Below, piece by piece: positions 19,423 through 28,444 of a stretch of 64,000 nucleotides of DNA. This DNA is from an uncultured Eubacteriales bacterium (GTDB lineage Bacteria > Bacillota > Clostridia > Oscillospirales > Acutalibacteraceae): contig ONFG01000001.1 of the NCBI GenBank assembly GCA_900317025.1, positions 57,620-121,619 of the forward strand, given 5' to 3'. The first letter of the stretch is position 1, and the number at the start of each line of letters is the position of its first letter. Made by a program: the position numbers and the translations under genes. The notes beneath the pieces are model-generated. The model ran no database searches and had not been told where the DNA came from. It saw only the letters and a list, made by a program, of their open reading frames with translations.

Positions 19423-20290
19423 CGGAACTGTTCTCTCCGTTCTTTAAATAGATGTTGTATCTGTCCCAGATGCTCTCGAGCTGACGGAAGGTGTGGGTAA
19501 CGTCGTCGCGCTTTCTCGAAACGGTCGCGACTATGAGCGCATTTATAAGGCTCAATGGCGCTACGAGCGAATCTACGACCGACGCCATATCGCTCTTTGC
19601 GACCAACACACAGTCGGAGATCTTTGTAACGGGAGACGTCATGCTGTCGGTTATAGCGATGACCTTTGCGCCCTGCTGCGAGGCAAACTGCATCGCCTCC
19701 ATCGTACTCGAGGAGTACCTCGGGAAGCTTATGCCAATCATAACGTCGTTTTCGCCGGTGCGAAAAAGCTGCTCATACATTTCGCTTTTGCTCGTCGTCT
19801 CGATGATCTTTACGTTGCCGAAGATCAGTTCAAGGTAGTAGCCGAGGAAGCGCGCGAGAGCAAAGGAGCTTTTTACGGCAAAGATATATATTTTATGAGC
19901 ATTGAGGATATAGTCAACGGAGCGCTCGAAGGCTTCGCTGTTGTTCTCTTCGATAGTTTTCTTGATGAGCTTGATATCCTGATTGAGCACGCTCGTGAGG
20001 ATATCGTCGGAATCTATCCTGTCATTGGCTACGTTGATGCGCTGTACCGAGGTAAGCTTGTCACGGATCATCTCCTGCATTGCACGCTGCAGCTCAGGGT
20101 AACCCTCGTAGCCGATCTCAACGGCGAAGCGCACAACGGTCGATTCGCTTACGCCGACTGTCTCGCCGAGCTTCGACGCAGTCATGTAAGCCGCCTTGTC
20201 GTAATGGTTGATGATGTAGTCCGCGATCAGCTTCTGCCTTTTAGAAAGCCCGCTGAAGGAATCGTTTACTCTGTCCAATAGGTTTTGCAC
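19409..20290 (-). CDS. RpiR/MurR-family transcriptional regulator
   Basis: A 293-residue regulator. The N-terminal winged HTH (residues about 1-77) contains LSKRQKLIADYIINHYDKAAYMTASKLGETVGVSESTVVRF in broken form, typical of RpiR. The C-terminal SIS domain (about 125-265) holds IYIFAVKSSFALARFLGYY and GISFPRYSSSTMEAM and would sense a phosphosugar. No sugar gene is adjacent, so the target is unclear. Confidence 0.92.
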   Translation of the reverse strand: MQNLLDRVNDSFSGLSKRQKLIADYIINHYDKAAYMTASKLGETVGVSESTVVRFAVEIGYEGYPELQRAMQEMIRDKLTSVQRINVANDRIDSDDILTSVLNQDIKLIKKTIEENNSEAFERSVDYILNAHKIYIFAVKSSFALARFLGYYLELIFGNVKIIETTSKSEMYEQLFRTGENDVMIGISFPRYSSSTMEAMQFASQQGAKVIAITDSMTSPVTKISDCVLVAKSDMASVVDSLVAPLSLINALIVATVSRKRDDVTHTFRQLESIWDRYNIYLKNGENSSDEEK

Positions 20291-20337
20291 TTTTAGTGAC
20301 CTCTTTTCACCCTGCGCCGTCGGTCGCTGGTAAAGAT

Positions 20338-21702
20338 TTAAAAGAATTCGTCGCCGTCTTCGTCAGCCTCCGTGGGAAGATCCTCGGGGATATCCTCCTC
20401 TTCGACGAAAAGGATCTCGTCTTCTTCGTCGTCATCGGCGATGATGTGACCGTCTTCATAGGCGACCTGTGGGAGTGGGTCGACCCTGACGCTCTGCTGA
20501 GTCGCAAAGCCGAGGCGAACAAGCCTGTCGTTTACCTTCTCGCCGACGATCAGATAGATAACGGCGAAGATCGGCACGCTGAGCAGCAGCCCCATAAATC
20601 CGAACAGACCGCCGCCTACAAGAACGCTGAACATTATCCAGAAGCCGGAAATGCCGAGCTGATCGCCGAGGATCTTCGGACCGATGATGTTGCCGTCGAC
20701 CTGCTGGAGAACGATCACAATGATTATAAAGGTAAGCGCCTGCAGCGGGTCTATCATTAAAAGAAGTACGACGCCCGGGATTGCTCCGATGATCGGACCG
20801 AAAAATGGGATTATGTTCGTAACGCCAACAAAAACGCTGAGAAGCACGGCGTATTCAATGCCAAAGATCTTCAGCACGATGAAGCAAAGTATACCTATGA
20901 TCGTGGAGTCGATGATCTTGCCGTAAAGGAATCTGCCGACCTTGTTGTTGCACAGGTCGACGGTACGCAGTACCCTTCCGAGATACTTCTGCGGAACGAC
21001 CGTGTATGTGACCTTCTTGATCTGATTGATGAGCATTTCCTTGTTAGCAAGGTAGTATACGGAAACTACTATGCTGAGGATAACATTATAGATAAAGCTG
21101 TAGAGGTTCTTTGTAAAATCGAAGATGTGCGGGAACAGATAGTTCGTTATACCGGAGACGATCGTCCCGACGTCTATCATTCCTGAAGCGTCTGTTATGT
21201 CGCCGCCCGTGTACTGCGCGATGAACTCGTTTATGCTCGCGAACACGTCGGACATCGTCTCGGTCTGGAAGCCGAAGCGCGCCGCGACCTTGAAGACCCA
21301 TTGCTGGAACGACGAATAGTAAATTCCGAAGTTGTCGACAACACCCTGGATACTGTTCGTGATCTGCGGTATGATGATACTCAGAAGGAGTATCACTACG
21401 GCGAAAAGTATCGCGAAAGAGAGGATTAGCGAGAGCGGCTTTCTCAGCTTTGCGAGGAACTCGTCGAGCCTGCCTTTCCGCTCATCGATTGGCTTGTCGA
21501 GAACGCGAAATGCCCTGTTCATAAAGAAGGTGTACGGAATATTGAGCACGTAGGCGATTATAAAGCCCACGATAAACGGCGTGAGTACTCCAAGAACCTC
21601 GTTAAAAGCGGCTATTAGGATATCAAGCCTTGTCAGCACCATGACCAGAACAGCCGCAAGCACGAGCAGCAGCGCTACCGATCTGAATACGCTTTTTGAC
21701 AA
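20338..21702 (-). CDS. AI-2E family (PerM/YtvI-like) membrane protein
   Basis: A 454-residue integral membrane protein with about eight hydrophobic segments. It has the AI-2E family core (IIPFFGPIIGAIPGVVLLL; GDQLGISGFWIMFSVLVGGGLFGFMGLLLSVPIFA). The last 60 residues are very acidic and cytoplasmic. A TTG at 21702 is chosen because GGGAGG lies 9 nt upstream; the GTG two codons earlier is too close. Relatives are permeases, some antiporters; YtvI-type members are linked to sporulation in Bacillus. Confidence 0.88.
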   Translation of the reverse strand: MSKSVFRSVALLLVLAAVLVMVLTRLDILIAAFNEVLGVLTPFIVGFIIAYVLNIPYTFFMNRAFRVLDKPIDERKGRLDEFLAKLRKPLSLILSFAILFAVVILLLSIIIPQITNSIQGVVDNFGIYYSSFQQWVFKVAARFGFQTETMSDVFASINEFIAQYTGGDITDASGMIDVGTIVSGITNYLFPHIFDFTKNLYSFIYNVILSIVVSVYYLANKEMLINQIKKVTYTVVPQKYLGRVLRTVDLCNNKVGRFLYGKIIDSTIIGILCFIVLKIFGIEYAVLLSVFVGVTNIIPFFGPIIGAIPGVVLLLMIDPLQALTFIIIVIVLQQVDGNIIGPKILGDQLGISGFWIMFSVLVGGGLFGFMGLLLSVPIFAVIYLIVGEKVNDRLVRLGFATQQSVRVDPLPQVAYEDGHIIADDDEEDEILFVEEEDIPEDLPTEADEDGDEFF

Positions 21703-21738
21703 GTACACACACCTCCCAATAATATGGTATCATTTACT

Positions 21739-21767
21739 ATAATATATCAAAAAAGGAAAAATGTAAA
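21739..21767 (-). promoter_or_regulatory. Promoter of the AI-2E family gene
   Basis: Minus strand TTTACA, 17 bp, TATTAT. Confidence 0.65.
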
Positions 21768-21849
21768 GAGGATTACAAAAAATTTACCTTTAGTTTATTA
21801 ATGAAAATCTCTTCGTATTGAAAACAATTCAAATATTAAACGGTAATGG

Positions 21850-22104
21850 GTGCGAAAGCTTTATATACTCACTCTGACGCTTAAATGAGTTCCGCTCAGG
21901 TTATTGTTTGCCGTACAGACGTAAAAATACATTTTCATGATCAGATAAAACCTGATTAAGACTATGCTTTGCCGGAGAATGTGCAGAGCATCTTAAGCGA
22001 TCCCGTCCGACATTCTGCATACGATCAAAAAAACGCTGTGTACCGTGACAGTGGTACTCAAAGCAAAGCTCACCGGGGCAAAACCTTCGGTGAGCTTTTT
22101 CTTC
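21850..22104 (+). ncRNA. Candidate structured RNA ending in a terminator
   Basis: This gene-free stretch has ordered pairings: GATCAG/CTGATT (21939/21952); TATGC plus AGAATGT with ACATTCT plus GCATA (21963-22021, a 12-bp arm with one 8-nt bulge); GTACC/GGTAC (22040/22053); and a final hairpin AAAGCTCACCG/CGGTGAGCTTT with a T-rich tail on the plus strand. No coding frame fits. Strand is inferred from the terminator tail; I found no strong promoter and no match to 6S, SRP, RNase P or tmRNA cores. Confidence 0.35.
22065..22104. terminator. Strong hairpin after polC, probably bidirectional
   Basis: AAAGCTCACCG pairs with CGGTGAGCTTT. The plus-strand tail is TTTTTCTTC; the minus-strand tail (for polC) is TTTGCTTT. 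Confidence 0.8.
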
Positions 22105-22118
22105 ATATATAGAGGCGG

Positions 22119-25100
22119 TCAGAACAGCGACATCTGGTTAGATTCGGGGAGGTCGCCGAACGCACCTACCTCTTTTAGCATTTCGATGACAGTTTTCGAG
22201 ACTTTCGAGGAGCGTGCGACGTCTTCTATCGAGAGGAAGCCGCCGTTTTTAACAACCTCACTAAGGCTTTCCGCCGCTGCCTCGCCGACTCCCGGCATTG
22301 ACGAGAACGGCAGGCGCAGCGCGCCGTCTTCGATGAGGAACTTCTTCGCCTCGGACTTGTAGATGCTTATCGGCAGCACCTTGATGCCCCTTGCAAGCAT
22401 CTCGTTTACGATCTGGAGCGTTGCAAGGTCGGTTTTCTCCTTTGCGGAGGCGGCGTTGCCCTTGTCGGTGATCTCCTTGATCTTTTTCTCGACCGCAGGC
22501 TTGCCCTCGAGCGCGGACTTTGCGTCGAAGCTCTCACCGCGCACGGTGAAGTATGCAGCGTAGTATTCGAGCGGCTTATAGACCTTGTACCAACCAAGAC
22601 GCAGCGTCGAGATCATGTAAGCCGCCGCATGAGCCTTCGGGAACATATACTTGATCTTCATACATGAGTCAATGTACCAGTCGGGAACGTCGTGCTCCTT
22701 CATCGCCTTGATGTGATCTTCTGTAAGCAGCTTTGTGGCGTTGCCCTTTCTGACGATTTCCATTATCTTGAACGCCATCTTCGGCTCAAGCCCTTTGTGC
22801 AGAAGGTACGTCATGATGCTGTCTCGTGTTCCGATAACCTCGGAGATCGTGCAGGTGCCGTTGTGGATAAGCTCCTGCGCATTGCCAAGCCAAACGTCGG
22901 TGCCGTGGGAAAGACCGGCGATCTGCATGAGGTCGTCGAACGTCTTCGGTCTTGCCTCGACGAGCATCTGACGAACGAAGCTCGTACCCGTCTCGGGCAG
23001 CGAGAATGTACCCGTTTCGCTGCCGATGTCCTCGGGCTTTACGCCGAGCGCCTCGGTCGAGGTGAAGAGCGACATTACCTTTTCGTCTGACATCGAGACG
23101 TCCATCACCTTGATCCCGGTGAACTCCTCTAAATAGTGGTAGATCGTCGGGACATCGTGACCAAGCTCGTCGAGCTTGCAGATCGTATCGTGGATAGAAT
23201 GGAAGTCGAAGTGGGTCGTTATGTTGTCGTTTTTCATGTCGTTGGCGGGGTGCTGTATCGGGCAGAAGTCAAAAATGCTCTTGCCCCTCGGCACAACGAC
23301 CATGCCGCCGGGGTGCTGACCCGTCGTGCGCTTTATTCCGGTGCAGCCCATCGCAAGGCGCTGCTCCTCCGCTTTATGGAATATGTGTTCCGTTTCCTCG
23401 GCGTACTTCTTGACGTATCCGAACGCCGTTTTGTCGGCGACGGTTGCGATCGTTCCCGCCTTGAAGACATTTTCCTTGCCGAAAAGCACCTCTGTGTAGC
23501 GGTGAGAACGCGACTGGTATTCGCCGGCGATGTTGAGGTCAATATCGGGGACCTTGTCTCCATCGAAGCCTAGGAACGTCTCAAACGGGATCTCATGTCC
23601 GTCGCGGTGGTAGAGCGTGCCGCAGTTGGGGCATTTCTTTTCGGGCAGATCGAAGCCCGAGCCGTAGCTGCCGTCGGTGATGAATTCGCTGTTCTTGCAG
23701 TTGGGGCAGATATAATGCGGGGAAAGCGGGTTTACCTCGGAGATACCCGACATCGTGGCGACGAATGACGAGCCTACCGATCCTCTCGAACCGACGAGGT
23801 AGCCGTGCGCCTCCGAGTCGGCAACGAGCTTCTGCGCCGTCATGTACAGAACGGAGAAGCCGTGTTTGTTGATCGAGCCAAGCTCTCGGTCGAGCCTGTC
23901 TTTAACGATCTTCGGCAGCGGGTCGCCGTACATCTTCTTAGCTCTCTCCCATGTGATCGAGTTGAGCTGCTCCTCTGCGCCGTCGATGAACGGCGGGAAG
24001 TTGCCGTCGGGTATCGGCTTTATCTGCTCGACCATGTCGGAGATCAGATTTGAGTTTGTAACGACGATCTCATAAGCCTTCTCGTCGCCGAGGTAGTCAA
24101 ATTCCCGGAGCATTTCCTTCGTTGTGCGCAGGTAGAGCGGCGCCTGCTTGTCAGCGTCTTCAAAGCCCTTGCCGTGCATGATTATCTTGCGGTACTCCGC
24201 CATATGCGGGTCTAGGAAGTGGACGTCACAGGTGGCAACAACGGGCTTTTGCAGCTTTTCGCCGAGGGCGACGATCTTCCGGTTAAAGTCCTTTACGCCC
24301 TCTATGCTGTCGACCGTGCCGTTTCTTGTCATAAAGGCGTTGTTGCCGAGCGGCTGTATCTCGAGGTAGTCGTAATACGAGGCGATCTTTTCAAGCTCTT
24401 CGTCACATTTGCCGATAACGACCGAATGGTAAAGCTCGCCGATCTCGCACGCCGACCCTAGGATAAGCCCCTCTCTGTGGCGGTTGAGAACGGAACGGGG
24501 GATCCTCGGCCTTCTATAGAAATAGTTAAGATGAGCATAGGAGATCAGCTTGTAAAGATTTTTAAGCCCGACGAGATCCTTGACGAGAATGATTATATGG
24601 TACGTCTTCTTCTTTTTGAGCTGCTCCATTGTAAGCTGCGAACAATTTTCGCAGATAGCGTCTTCGCCGTCGTAGGGCTTGCTCTCCTCGTCGTCCATAT
24701 CGTCGACGAGGTATCCCTCGCAGCCGTAGATAACCTTGAACTCGCCGCCGTTTTTATGTATCTTATTCACGGCGTTCATCGCGTCAGGGAAGGCCTGCGC
24801 AACGCCGTGGTCGGTTATCGCGATCGCCGGCATACCCCACTCGAACGCCCTGTTGATAAGATCGGCGGCGGGGGTGATACCGTCCATGTCTGACATATTC
24901 GTGTGAAGGTGCAGCTCGACACGCTTTGTTGGCGCATTGTCGACGATCTTCACCTTTTCGCCGGTGGAGATACTATCCGCCATAACGACGATCTCGTTGT
25001 CGTAGCGGTCAAACTGAACGCTGCCCTTGACGATTATTGTCTTGCCCGCTTTCAGAAGCTCGATCGGCTTGCAGGCTTCGATCGAGTCGATAAGCTTTAC

Positions 25101-25955
25101 CGTCATCGAGCCGGTGTAATCGGTTATTAAAATAGAAACGATGTACTTCTTACCGTCGCGGGTGGTGCGGAAATCGAGTGAGAAGATGTCGCCCCAGATC
25201 ATGGCGCTGCCGGAATCGGCGGAGATCGTGTTTATCGGGACGGTGCTGACCTTCGTTATCGCTCTGCCGTAGAGCGGATGAGCAGAATTCGGCGCAAGCA
25301 CCGGGTTTAAACTGTCAGCCTCGCGCACCTCTATCTTGACGGCGGATGCCGCCGCCTTTTTCTCACGCTCCTTCGCCGCAGCCATTACCTCTTCCTGACG
25401 CTGGAGTTTCTGCTCGTCGGCGGCGCGCTTTACCTCGATTTCGAACTGCTTCTGCATCTCAATGTAGACGTCGTCGTCAGCCGAAAGAGACGAAACGCCT
25501 GTAAACTCGACCGAAACGTTTACGCCGAACATATCGGAAATCGCCTTTGAGATCATCTTTCCTGCGTTCTGCCCCTTTATGACCGCTTCGCCGCCGTGGA
25601 AAAGCTCGATGGTCAGCGCGCTGCCGTTGAGTGTGGCGTTTGCATCCTTGAAGGTGCCGTTGAGCGTCATGTTATCGCGCTTTAAGTGAGTAACGATCTC
25701 CTGGAAGTAATCGGCGGTGAAAAGCGATTCGGGGAACTGCGTGTTTATGCGCACCGAGGAAAGCTCCAGGCTCTTCACAAGCTCCCGCTCCATTGCGAGG
25801 ACGTCGCCCTGCGGGACAAGCCTGTCAAATTCGAGCATCACAGTCATTGTATTTGATTCTTTGTTTACGGAGATCCTGCTGACCCGACCCAAACCGAGGC
25901 TGTCGGAAACGGAGGGCGATATATAATCTTTAAATACTTTAAGTACCGTACTCAA
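22119..25955 (-). CDS. polC: PolC-type DNA polymerase III alpha subunit lacking the exonuclease domain
   Basis: Replicative polymerase, 1278 residues against about 1440 for Bacillus PolC. Order: N-terminal domain (1-200), OB fold (about 245-335), PHP part 1 (HLHTNMSDMDG at 349; ITDHG at 380; VIYGCEGYLVDD at 408), PHP part 2 from about 451 (TYHIIILVKDLVGLKNLYKL), the zinc module (CPNCKNSEF..CPNCGTLYH), catalytic palm with PDIDLNIAGEYQSRSH, and C-terminal HhH and DLPESNQMSLF clamp tail. In canonical PolC the proofreading exonuclease lies inside the PHP after YLVDD. Here it is replaced by about 32 residues containing CENC, and no DVETTGL-type motif exists anywhere. The gene otherwise looks intact. 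Confidence 0.96.
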   Translation of the reverse strand: MSTVLKVFKDYISPSVSDSLGLGRVSRISVNKESNTMTVMLEFDRLVPQGDVLAMERELVKSLELSSVRINTQFPESLFTADYFQEIVTHLKRDNMTLNGTFKDANATLNGSALTIELFHGGEAVIKGQNAGKMISKAISDMFGVNVSVEFTGVSSLSADDDVYIEMQKQFEIEVKRAADEQKLQRQEEVMAAAKEREKKAAASAVKIEVREADSLNPVLAPNSAHPLYGRAITKVSTVPINTISADSGSAMIWGDIFSLDFRTTRDGKKYIVSILITDYTGSMTVKLIDSIEACKPIELLKAGKTIIVKGSVQFDRYDNEIVVMADSISTGEKVKIVDNAPTKRVELHLHTNMSDMDGITPAADLINRAFEWGMPAIAITDHGVAQAFPDAMNAVNKIHKNGGEFKVIYGCEGYLVDDMDDEESKPYDGEDAICENCSQLTMEQLKKKKTYHIIILVKDLVGLKNLYKLISYAHLNYFYRRPRIPRSVLNRHREGLILGSACEIGELYHSVVIGKCDEELEKIASYYDYLEIQPLGNNAFMTRNGTVDSIEGVKDFNRKIVALGEKLQKPVVATCDVHFLDPHMAEYRKIIMHGKGFEDADKQAPLYLRTTKEMLREFDYLGDEKAYEIVVTNSNLISDMVEQIKPIPDGNFPPFIDGAEEQLNSITWERAKKMYGDPLPKIVKDRLDRELGSINKHGFSVLYMTAQKLVADSEAHGYLVGSRGSVGSSFVATMSGISEVNPLSPHYICPNCKNSEFITDGSYGSGFDLPEKKCPNCGTLYHRDGHEIPFETFLGFDGDKVPDIDLNIAGEYQSRSHRYTEVLFGKENVFKAGTIATVADKTAFGYVKKYAEETEHIFHKAEEQRLAMGCTGIKRTTGQHPGGMVVVPRGKSIFDFCPIQHPANDMKNDNITTHFDFHSIHDTICKLDELGHDVPTIYHYLEEFTGIKVMDVSMSDEKVMSLFTSTEALGVKPEDIGSETGTFSLPETGTSFVRQMLVEARPKTFDDLMQIAGLSHGTDVWLGNAQELIHNGTCTISEVIGTRDSIMTYLLHKGLEPKMAFKIMEIVRKGNATKLLTEDHIKAMKEHDVPDWYIDSCMKIKYMFPKAHAAAYMISTLRLGWYKVYKPLEYYAAYFTVRGESFDAKSALEGKPAVEKKIKEITDKGNAASAKEKTDLATLQIVNEMLARGIKVLPISIYKSEAKKFLIEDGALRLPFSSMPGVGEAAAESLSEVVKNGGFLSIEDVARSSKVSKTVIEMLKEVGAFGDLPESNQMSLF

Positions 25956-25978
25956 AATACCATTCCTTTTCTATATAT

Positions 25979-26004
25979 AAGCCGGCAGCAAAGCGCCGCC
26001 GGCA
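25979..26004 (-). other. GC hairpin between ispG and polC
   Basis: GCCGGCgGC and GCtGCCGGC pair around a short loop in the 55-bp ispG-polC gap. The minus-strand tail is TTATATATAG rather than a T-run, so this looks like an attenuator or processing stem inside the operon rather than a full terminator. Confidence 0.5.
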
Positions 26005-26010
26005 TTTTAT

Positions 26011-27054
26011 TCATATCTTTTCTATCTCTTCCATGAGCGCGGCAACAAGCTCCGACTCGCTCACCTTGCGGACGATCTCGCCCTTTTTGAAGATAAGCCC
26101 TACGCCGTCGCCGCCTGCGATGCCAATGTCGGCTTCTCTCGCCTCGCCGGGGCCGTTGACTACGCAGCCCATCACAGCGACCGTGATAGATTTATCGCAG
26201 TCCCTCAGGCGCTTCTGCACCTCGTTTGCGATGCCGATGAGGTCGATTCTGGTGCGGCCGCACGTCGGGCAGGAAATGAACTTCACGCCGCTTTTGTCGA
26301 TGTCGATCGCTTTGAGGATATCCTTTGCGGCGTAAACCTCCTTAACGGGCGAATCGGTGAGCGATACTCTGACGGTGTCACCGATACCTTTGAGAAGGAG
26401 CGAGCCTAAACCTGCCGCCGACTTGATAAGCCCCATTCGCTCCGTGCCTGCCTCGGTAACGCCGAGGTGGAGCGGGTAATCGCAGCGCTCGCTTGCAAGC
26501 TCATATGCACGTATCATAGTAGAAACGGTCGACGACTTCATCGAAAGCACGATGTCGGTAAAGTCGAACTTTTCGAGCAGCGAGGCGTGGTAAAGCGCAC
26601 TTTCGCAGAGCGCCTCGGCGGTGGGAGAGCCGTACTTTGCGAGGATATGCTTCTCGAGCGAGCCGGAATTTACGCCGATCCTGATCGGGATATTTCTCGA
26701 GCGGCACGCCTTGACGACCTCGTGAACTCTGTCGTCGCTGCCGATGTTGCCGGGGTTGATGCGCACCTTGTCGATGCCTGCCGCTACCGACTCGATAGCT
26801 AAACGATAATCAAAATGGATATCGGCGACTATCGGCACGGAAACCGCCTTTTTTATCGGCTTGATAAGCGATACCGCCTCCATGTTTGGTATAGCAATAC
26901 GGATTATCTGACAGCCCGCCTTTTCAAGCTCAACGCACTGCGCAACGCTGCCTTCAATGTCGGTAGACGGAACGTTTACCATCGACTGAACGGAGATCGG
27001 AGCACCGCCGCCGATCTCGACATTGCCTGCCTTTACCTTTATCTTACTGCTCAT
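26011..27054 (-). CDS. ispG: HMBPP synthase (flavodoxin/ferredoxin)
   Basis: Converts methylerythritol cyclodiphosphate to HMBPP, the step before IspH. It has 347 residues. TIM-barrel part begins with GGAPISVQSMVNVPSTD; the C-terminal 4Fe-4S domain has CPTCGRTRIDL and MGCVVNGPGEA, the ligand motifs. It is part of the dxr-rseP-ispG-polC run. Confidence 0.97.
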   Translation of the reverse strand: MSSKIKVKAGNVEIGGGAPISVQSMVNVPSTDIEGSVAQCVELEKAGCQIIRIAIPNMEAVSLIKPIKKAVSVPIVADIHFDYRLAIESVAAGIDKVRINPGNIGSDDRVHEVVKACRSRNIPIRIGVNSGSLEKHILAKYGSPTAEALCESALYHASLLEKFDFTDIVLSMKSSTVSTMIRAYELASERCDYPLHLGVTEAGTERMGLIKSAAGLGSLLLKGIGDTVRVSLTDSPVKEVYAAKDILKAIDIDKSGVKFISCPTCGRTRIDLIGIANEVQKRLRDCDKSITVAVMGCVVNGPGEAREADIGIAGGDGVGLIFKKGEIVRKVSESELVAALMEEIEKI

Positions 27055-27064
27055 AGTAACACCT

Positions 27065-28429
27065 CTACCCTCCGATGCCTGTGCCTGTTATAAGCCTTAC
27101 GATGTCGTTCATTGTTATCACGGCGATAAATCCCAGCAGGAGAATGAATCCCGCCGCATGGACCCAGCCCTCGTATTTCTGAGGGACGGGCTTGCGCATG
27201 ATGACCTCGATCACCATAAAGAGGAAGCGTCCGCCGTCGAGCGCCGGAAGCGGCAAAAGGTTGACGATGCCAAGATTTACGGTTATTATCATCATCATAT
27301 ATAGGATATTGTTGACGGCGTCGAGAAAGCTCGTTTTCAAGCCGACCTGTGCCGCCTGAGTTACTACGGACGCCGCGCCTACCGGCCCCGCCATGTCGTT
27401 CATTCCGTACGTTCCGGTAACAAGCCCGAAAAGGCTCTTCCAGATCATGCGAACGACAGAGAACGTGCTGTTCCAAGATTCGGAAACGAGCGTCAAAAAC
27501 GTCTTCTCAACAGGCTCGACGGTGAAGTCGATAGCCACTGCGGGCTGGTCGTCTTCGCCTAGGTAGGTGTAAAAGTCGACGTCGTAAAGCGTTGTCTCAA
27601 CGCCCCCTCGAAGCACCGTTACATCGGTTCTGAAGCGCTTGCGCTCCGGCATATACTCCTGCTTCTCCGGCACATAGTCCTTGCCCGAAAGCTCGTTTAC
27701 CGCGGCGAGCGTTTCCTGCGTTATCCTGTCCGCCTCTTCCTTCGAGGCGCATACGTTTATCTTGTTGATGCCTTCGTTGAAAGCTTCGGTTATCGCGCGA
27801 AGCTCGTCGTCGGTGTAGTCCTCCGCTTTTAAGGAGGTATACTGACGGAGCAGCGTATAGCCGCAGTCTTCCCTATAGATCGAAAAGTCGCCGCCGTCAA
27901 CGATCTTAAGGTCAAGCATCGCGACGGCAAACTGGATATCACGCGAGCAATTTATCTTGTAGCCGCCGATATTGAGCAGCTTGTCGCCGACCTCCAAACC
28001 CGACTTTGACGTAAACGCCGCCTGAGCAAAATCGGAAACGGTCGTGGACGAAAAGGCGGGCGATTGAGCCGTGAGGATCGTCATCATGATAAGACCGAGC
28101 ACTATATTATTGAATGCACCCGCAACAATCACGATCATGCGCTGCCATACGGGCTTGTTGATGAAGGCTCGCTCGTTGTCGCTCTCTTCGTTTTCGCCCT
28201 CAAGCGCACAGTATCCGCCTATCGGAAGCATACGCAAAGAATACTTCGTCTCACCCCTATGGAACTGAAAAAGCTTAGGACCCATGCCTATAGCGAATTC
28301 ATTGACCTGTACCCCGAATTTTTTCGCCGTTATGAAGTGACCGAACTCATGGATAAACACGATAAGCTCAAACAGCAGAACTCCGATCGCTATCAATGCG
28401 GCGGTGGTTAAAATTTTCGTTATGATCAT
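27065..28429 (-). CDS. rseP: RIP metalloprotease RseP (site-2 protease, M50)
   Basis: Membrane zinc protease that cuts membrane-bound regulators or signal-peptide remnants. It has 454 residues. Zinc motif FIHEFGHF (His27, Glu28, His31) is in the first membrane segment; a PDZ domain carries SGLEVGDKLLNIGGYKI; the second site is NLLPLPALDGGR (NxxPxxxLDGG type). A long insert of about 100 residues with charged helices lies after the PDZ domain. GGAAGG is close to the ATG, so the start is the least certain point. Confidence 0.95.
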   Translation of the reverse strand: MIITKILTTAALIAIGVLLFELIVFIHEFGHFITAKKFGVQVNEFAIGMGPKLFQFHRGETKYSLRMLPIGGYCALEGENEESDNERAFINKPVWQRMIVIVAGAFNNIVLGLIMMTILTAQSPAFSSTTVSDFAQAAFTSKSGLEVGDKLLNIGGYKINCSRDIQFAVAMLDLKIVDGGDFSIYREDCGYTLLRQYTSLKAEDYTDDELRAITEAFNEGINKINVCASKEEADRITQETLAAVNELSGKDYVPEKQEYMPERKRFRTDVTVLRGGVETTLYDVDFYTYLGEDDQPAVAIDFTVEPVEKTFLTLVSESWNSTFSVVRMIWKSLFGLVTGTYGMNDMAGPVGAASVVTQAAQVGLKTSFLDAVNNILYMMMIITVNLGIVNLLPLPALDGGRFLFMVIEVIMRKPVPQKYEGWVHAAGFILLLGFIAVITMNDIVRLITGTGIGG

Positions 28430-28444
28430 ATCCTTCCGATTTTA

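Noticed and set aside
21850-22104. 6S, SRP, RNase P or tmRNA gene
   Set aside because: None of the conserved core strings of these RNAs is present; kept only as an unnamed candidate.
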